NCBI GenBank assembly: GCA_013812465.1
Contig: JACCTK010000268.1
Coordinates: 1 to 7,012, forward strand
Direction of reading: 5' to 3'
Length of the DNA: 7,012 nt
Source: Actinomycetota bacterium
Lineage (GTDB): Bacteria > Actinomycetota > Thermoleophilia > Gaiellales > Gaiellaceae
The position numbers and the translations under genes were made by a program. Of this stretch, positions 1 through 7,012 are shown in pieces. Within the stretch, counting starts at the first letter, position 1, and every line of letters begins with the position of its first letter. The notes below the pieces were generated by a model, which was given only the letters and a program-made list of their open reading frames with translations, made no database searches and was not told where the DNA came from.

Positions 1-55
1 AGAGCCCCCCGGGCGTGTCCAGAACGACGACCACCGCGTTCAGCTTCTCGTCTTC
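1..55 (-). other. NfeD/ClpP-fold-like segment joined in frame to the amidase N-terminus
   Basis: Read on the minus strand, this stretch gives EDEKLNAVVVVLDTPGGL. The plus-strand NfeD in this window has [18 protein letters not shown] at residues 57-74. The DNA is related but not identical: the reverse complement of 40-1 matches 551-590 at 31 of 40 bases, and many of the differences are third-position changes. It is therefore not a simple copy or folded-back duplicate of the local gene. The shared GA(A/G)GACGAG bases at 55-47 and 536-544 are a natural microhomology join point. It could be a contig-edge chimera with a related genome's nfeD, a real rearrangement, or a chance resemblance. Confidence 0.45.
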
Positions 56-292
56 GGGCGCGGCCGGACGCCATGCGCTCCAGCGTCCTTCCAGCGAACG
101 TGTGCGAAAAGCGACTCGGCCAGGACCGCGCCAGTGGATGCCCGCGAGTGTAAAGCGGCCCGCCGACACCGGTTGTCGCGTGTCCCCCGAGACGAGATCG
201 ACCGTCTTGACCGGAAACGACTCGCCCAGCGCTACGGGGGCGGCGATCGAGGCGGCCAGTGCCGCGACGAGAATGGGGATGAGGCGGCGCAT
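1..292 (-). CDS. Secreted N-acetylmuramoyl-L-alanine amidase/PGRP-like protein, N-terminal part (runs off window)
   Basis: Ninety-seven codons are visible with no stop; the 3' end lies outside the window. Residues 1-23 form a signal peptide: MRR, a hydrophobic stretch (LIPILVAALAASIAAPVA), then a plausible A-L-G cleavage site before ES. Residues 47-82 contain FTLAGIHWRGPG, FRTRS, GRWSAWRPA and APEDE. I associate this pattern with the domain ahead of the amidase_2/PGRP catalytic domain in exported actinobacterial cell-wall amidases, so a peptidoglycan-hydrolysing role is inferred; no zinc-binding catalytic residue is in view. After APEDE the sequence switches to an NfeD-like segment (residues 83-97), which does not fit this family and may be a chimera (see finding). 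The start is uncertain. ATG at 292 has no clear Shine-Dalgarno. In-frame ATG at 313 and TTG at 328 are alternatives; the latter has GGAGG about 10 bases upstream. The gene is divergent from nfeD. Confidence 0.7.
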   Translation of the reverse strand, partial: MRRLIPILVAALAASIAAPVALGESFPVKTVDLVSGDTRQPVSAGRFTLAGIHWRGPGRVAFRTRSLEGRWSAWRPAAPEDEKLNAVVVVLDTPGGL

Positions 293-313
293 GTGAGGCA
301 GGGTGACGGGCAT

Positions 314-332
314 GCCCTTCGCGAGCAAGGGC
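314..332. repeat. Short inverted repeat in the divergent intergenic region
   Basis: GCCCTT (314-319) and AAGGGC (327-332) form a perfect 6-bp stem around a 7-base loop, next to and overlapping the perfect palindrome GGGCATGCCC (308-317). It lies just upstream of the rightward -10 element, so it could be an operator or a hairpin in the leftward leader. Short palindromes also arise by chance in GC-rich DNA, so this is weak evidence. Confidence 0.3.
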
Positions 333-345
333 GGCGAACCTCCGT

Positions 346-354
346 TGATACAAT
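346..354 (+). promoter_or_regulatory. Extended -10 promoter element for nfeD-slipin
   Basis: TGATACAAT is a TGn extension followed by TACAAT, one mismatch from the TATAAT consensus, in otherwise GC-rich DNA. No good -35 hexamer lies 16-18 bases upstream, as is common for extended -10 promoters. Transcription would be expected to begin near A361, only about four bases before the GTG at 365, giving a leaderless or nearly leaderless mRNA. That agrees with the lack of a Shine-Dalgarno ahead of this GTG. The promoter is inferred from sequence alone. Confidence 0.45.
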
Positions 355-364
355 TCTTACACCG

Positions 365-1681
365 GTGCGGATCCGCCCTTTGCGGGGATTTCTTCTCGCC
401 TTTGTCATTCTCGCGTTGTTCGCGCCGGCCGTCGCCATTGGCCAGAGTGACAGCCCGCGTGTCCTCGCCGTTCATCTCGACAACGACATCAACCCCGTCA
501 CGCAGGAGTACCTCGAGGACGCGATCGACCGGGGCGAGGACGAGGAGTTCGCCGCGGTCGTCGTGATCCTGGACACGCCGGGCGGACTCTCCTCCTCGAT
601 GCGAGGGATCGTCAAGCGGTTCCTCGCCTCCACCGTCCCGGTGATCCTCTACGTGTCGCCGCCCGGCTCGAGCGCCGACTCGGCCGGCGCCGTGATCGCG
701 ATGGCCGCGGATATCGCGGCCATGGCGCCGCAGACCAACATCGGCTCCTCCACCCCGATCTCACTCGGTGGCGAGGACATCTCCGAGGACTTGCGCCGCA
801 AGGTCGTGAACGACGCCGCCGCGTACGTGGGTGAGCTTGCGCGCGAGCACGACCGTAACGTTCCCGCCGCTCGGCGGATGGTCACCAAGGCGTCGAACTA
901 CGGCGCCCGTGAGGCGAAGGACATCGGCCTCGTCGAGGTGGTCGCGCCCACGCTGAGAGCGCTGCTGAACCAGGTCGACGGGACGAAGACCGTGCCTAAG
1001 GGCTTCGTCCTCGAGACCGCCGGAGCGGCGATCGAGGAGATCGAGATGAGCTTCTGGCAGCGCGCCCGAGACCTTCTCGTCGACCCGAACCTGATCACGC
1101 TGATGCTCTCGATCGGATTGATCGGGATCGTCGTCGAGCTCTGGAACCCAGGGCTCATCTTCCCGGGCACGGTCGGCGCGATCTCGCTGATTCTCGGCCT
1201 CTATGGCCTGCAGGTGCTCCCGGTGTCGCTGGCGGGACTGTTTCTGATGATTCTGGCCGCCGCGTTCTTCGTCGCAGAGGCTTTCGTGCCCACGCACGGA
1301 GCACTCACGGTCGCGGGAGGGGTCATGTTCGTCCTAGGGTCGCTCATTCTCTTCGACCCCGCCGGAGACGCGTACCAGGTCTCGCTCCCCGTCTCCATCG
1401 GCATCGCCGCGACACTCGCGTTGTTGCTCGGCTTTGCGTTGAGCCGGGTCGTGCGTGTCGCGCGGCGTCCGGCCGCAGTCGGAGTGCATGGGCTAGTCGG
1501 CGGCGAGGGCGTGGTGCGCCGGGACGGGCTAGTCTCGCTGAACGGGGAGCTCTGGCGGGCGACGCGGGACGACGGCTCCCCGCTCATCCCAGGCGAGCAC
1601 GTGCGCGTGGGCAAGGTCGCGGAGGACTTGCGTCTCGTCGTAGGATCCATGACGTCACCCACTGGGGAGGAGCCGAGCTGA
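365..1681 (+). CDS. nfeD: NfeD family membrane-bound serine protease (ClpP-like domain, TM domain, OB-fold)
   Basis: This is a full-length, long-form NfeD of 438 residues. Residues about 6-22 form a signal or anchor helix ([19 protein letters not shown]). Residues about 33-215 are a ClpP/crotonase-fold serine protease domain with oxyanion-type DTPGG (70-74), the presumed nucleophile Ser106 in [18 protein letters not shown] (120-131), and the presumed general base Lys175 in VTKAS. These correspond to Ser97 and Lys138 of Pyrococcus PH1510. From about 244 to 365 come four to five membrane helices, and residues about 373-430 are the NfeD OB-fold with GELWRA. The family cleaves stomatin-type partners at the membrane, and the next gene is such a partner. 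The reading frame is open upstream to ATG 134, but that start would run antisense through the amidase gene and place the signal helix internally. GTG 365 puts the helix at the N-terminus and sits just after the -10 element; TTG 380 is an alternative. The gene symbol is a family name. Confidence 0.93.
   Translation: MRIRPLRGFLLAFVILALFAPAVAIGQSDSPRVLAVHLDNDINPVTQEYLEDAIDRGEDEEFAAVVVILDTPGGLSSSMRGIVKRFLASTVPVILYVSPPGSSADSAGAVIAMAADIAAMAPQTNIGSSTPISLGGEDISEDLRRKVVNDAAAYVGELAREHDRNVPAARRMVTKASNYGAREAKDIGLVEVVAPTLRALLNQVDGTKTVPKGFVLETAGAAIEEIEMSFWQRARDLLVDPNLITLMLSIGLIGIVVELWNPGLIFPGTVGAISLILGLYGLQVLPVSLAGLFLMILAAAFFVAEAFVPTHGALTVAGGVMFVLGSLILFDPAGDAYQVSLPVSIGIAATLALLLGFALSRVVRVARRPAAVGVHGLVGGEGVVRRDGLVSLNGELWRATRDDGSPLIPGEHVRVGKVAEDLRLVVGSMTSPTGEEPS
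1664..1672 (+). promoter_or_regulatory. Shine-Dalgarno for slipin inside the end of nfeD
   Basis: GGGGAGGAG contains the GGAGG core and ends 10 bases before the ATG at 1683. It lies within the last codons of nfeD. With only one base between the nfeD TGA and the slipin ATG, translation of the two genes is probably coupled. This supports ATG 1683 as the slipin start. Confidence 0.7.
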
Positions 1682-1682
1682 G

Positions 1683-2468
1683 ATGGATGGAGTGTCCGTA
1701 GGTCTGATCGTTCTCGTCGCTGCGCTGATCGTGGTGATCCTGTTCCTGTTCGCCGCGGTCAAGATCGCGCGCGAGTACGAGCGCGGCGTCATCTTCCGGC
1801 TGGGGCGGCTGCTCCCGGAGCCCAAAGGCCCGGGTCTCTTCCTCTTGATCCCGGTCATCGACCGCATGGTCCGGGTCGATCTGCGCACGGTAACGCTGAA
1901 CGTGCCCCCGCAAGAGGTGATCACGAAGGACAACGTCCCGGTGCGCGTGAACGCGGTCGCGTACTTCCGGATCGTGGAGCCGAACGCCTCGATCGTGCAG
2001 GTCGAGAACTACATGGTCGCGACTTCGCAGATCGCCCAGACGACACTCCGCTCCGTGCTCGGCCAACATGTTCTGGACGAACTCCTGTCCGAGCGGGACA
2101 AGATCAACGCGATCCTGCAGGGGATCATCGACGAGTCGACTTCGCCGTGGGGGATCAAGGTCTCGGTCGTCGAGGTCAAAGACGTCGAGATTCCGAGCGG
2201 CATGCAGCGGGCGATGGCGCGTCAGGCAGAAGCAGAGCGCGAGCGGCGCGCGAAGGTCATCTCCGCCGAGGGCGAGTACCAAGCGTCCGAGCGGCTGAAG
2301 GATGCGGCGGCGGTCATGTCGCAGGAGCCGATCACGGTGCAGCTCCGCTATCTACAGACATTGCTCGAGATCGGGGCGTCTAACAATTCCACGATCGTCT
2401 TCCCGATCCCGATCGATCTGTTGACGGCGCTCTCGAACCTCGCCGACAACGGCGGCAACTCGTCGTAG
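1683..2468 (+). CDS. Stomatin/slipin family SPFH-domain membrane protein
   Basis: The protein has 261 residues, a normal size for a prokaryotic slipin. An N-terminal membrane helix (about 6-26) is followed by a stomatin-type SPFH/PHB domain starting [14 protein letters not shown], with [32 protein letters not shown] and VNAVAYFRI. It continues through [21 protein letters not shown] and [16 protein letters not shown]. An Ala/Glu/Arg-rich coiled coil follows (about 176-212, [20 protein letters not shown]), then a hydrophobic C-terminal stretch [13 protein letters not shown] (235-247). Slipins oligomerise at the membrane and organise membrane domains. In Pyrococcus the partner NfeD protease cleaves stomatin in an equivalent hydrophobic C-terminal strand. 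It is the second gene of the nfeD operon and ends 6 bases from the convergent gyrA stop. HflK/HflC and flotillin are less likely, given the short length and stomatin-type motifs. Confidence 0.93.
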   Translation: MDGVSVGLIVLVAALIVVILFLFAAVKIAREYERGVIFRLGRLLPEPKGPGLFLLIPVIDRMVRVDLRTVTLNVPPQEVITKDNVPVRVNAVAYFRIVEPNASIVQVENYMVATSQIAQTTLRSVLGQHVLDELLSERDKINAILQGIIDESTSPWGIKVSVVEVKDVEIPSGMQRAMARQAEAERERRAKVISAEGEYQASERLKDAAAVMSQEPITVQLRYLQTLLEIGASNNSTIVFPIPIDLLTALSNLADNGGNSS

Positions 2469-2474
2469 CGAAGG

Positions 2475-7012
<4,538 letters not shown>

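Larger units (their letters stand above)
293..364. promoter_or_regulatory. Divergent intergenic region between the amidase-like gene and the nfeD operon
   Basis: These 72 bases separate the two divergent starts used here and must hold the start signals of both genes unless transcription begins further upstream. The right half is locally AT-rich (341-360) and contains the rightward extended -10 element. The left half holds the palindrome GGGCATGCCC (308-317) and a hairpin-capable repeat (314-332). I see no convincing promoter for the leftward gene. Its only decent Shine-Dalgarno, GGAGG on the minus strand at about 339-343, would suit the alternative TTG start at 328. Confidence 0.5.

Noticed and set aside
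15..296. 93-codon open frame on the plus strand at the left edge
   Set aside because: It lies entirely opposite the amidase-like gene, whose signal peptide and WRGPG/WSAWRPA motifs are convincing; the product has no recognisable feature.
134..364. Upstream ATG giving NfeD 77 extra N-terminal residues
   Set aside because: The extension runs antisense through the amidase coding region, is highly charged and would bury the signal helix. GTG 365 fits the family and the promoter better.
761..1297. 178-codon open frame on the minus strand opposite nfeD
   Set aside because: It overlaps the conserved NfeD protease and membrane domains, has unnatural composition and no recognisable motif.
1584..2282. 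232-codon open frame on the minus strand opposite nfeD and slipin
   Set aside because: It is antisense to two well-supported genes, and its His/Asp/Arg-rich low-complexity product is typical of a shadow frame.
2441..2454. CGCCG-acaa-CGGCG hairpin near the slipin end, considered as a terminator
   Set aside because: The stem is only 5 bp, sits inside the coding region and has no following T-run, so it is more likely chance in GC-rich sequence.

Overview
The window carries four clear protein-coding genes and the start of a fifth, all of GC-rich chromosomal type. The best guess is a high-GC actinobacterium, perhaps of the Thermoleophilia (Gaiellales/Solirubrobacterales). Three things point there: GC-rich third positions throughout, a secreted N-terminus in the left-end gene that looks like actinobacterial N-acetylmuramoyl-L-alanine amidase/PGRP proteins, and a GyrB C-terminus ending [10 protein letters not shown], close to the actinobacterial NAKDVRFLDV. 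The taxon is inferred from remembered family patterns, not from a search.

Layout. (1) Positions 1-292, minus strand: the 5' end of an exported amidase-like gene. Its last 14-18 visible codons unexpectedly read as an NfeD/ClpP-fold active-site segment, which may be a contig-edge chimera. (2) 293-364: a divergent intergenic region with small inverted repeats and a good extended -10 element facing right. (3) 365-2468, plus strand: a two-gene operon of an NfeD-type membrane serine protease and a stomatin/slipin SPFH protein, separated by one base. (4) 2475-7012, minus strand: gyrA complete and gyrB lacking its N-terminus. They are transcribed gyrB then gyrA with an 8-base overlap. The slipin and gyrA stop codons face each other across 6 bases.

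How the genes work together. NfeD and slipin form a classical membrane module: the protease keeps its presumed Ser/Lys dyad, and the slipin keeps a hydrophobic C-terminal strand like the one cleaved in the archaeal pair. GyrB and GyrA form the A2B2 DNA gyrase that introduces negative supercoils.

The region is mostly core chromosome. I see no mobile element, CRISPR array, tRNA, rRNA or evident new multi-gene system. The points worth a second look are the amidase/NfeD-like junction at the left edge, the altered GyrA quinolone-region motif (HPHD instead of HPHG, plus E before R-Y-T-E), the long Gram-negative-style insert in an otherwise actinobacterial-looking GyrB, and the lack of terminator space between convergent slipin and gyrA.
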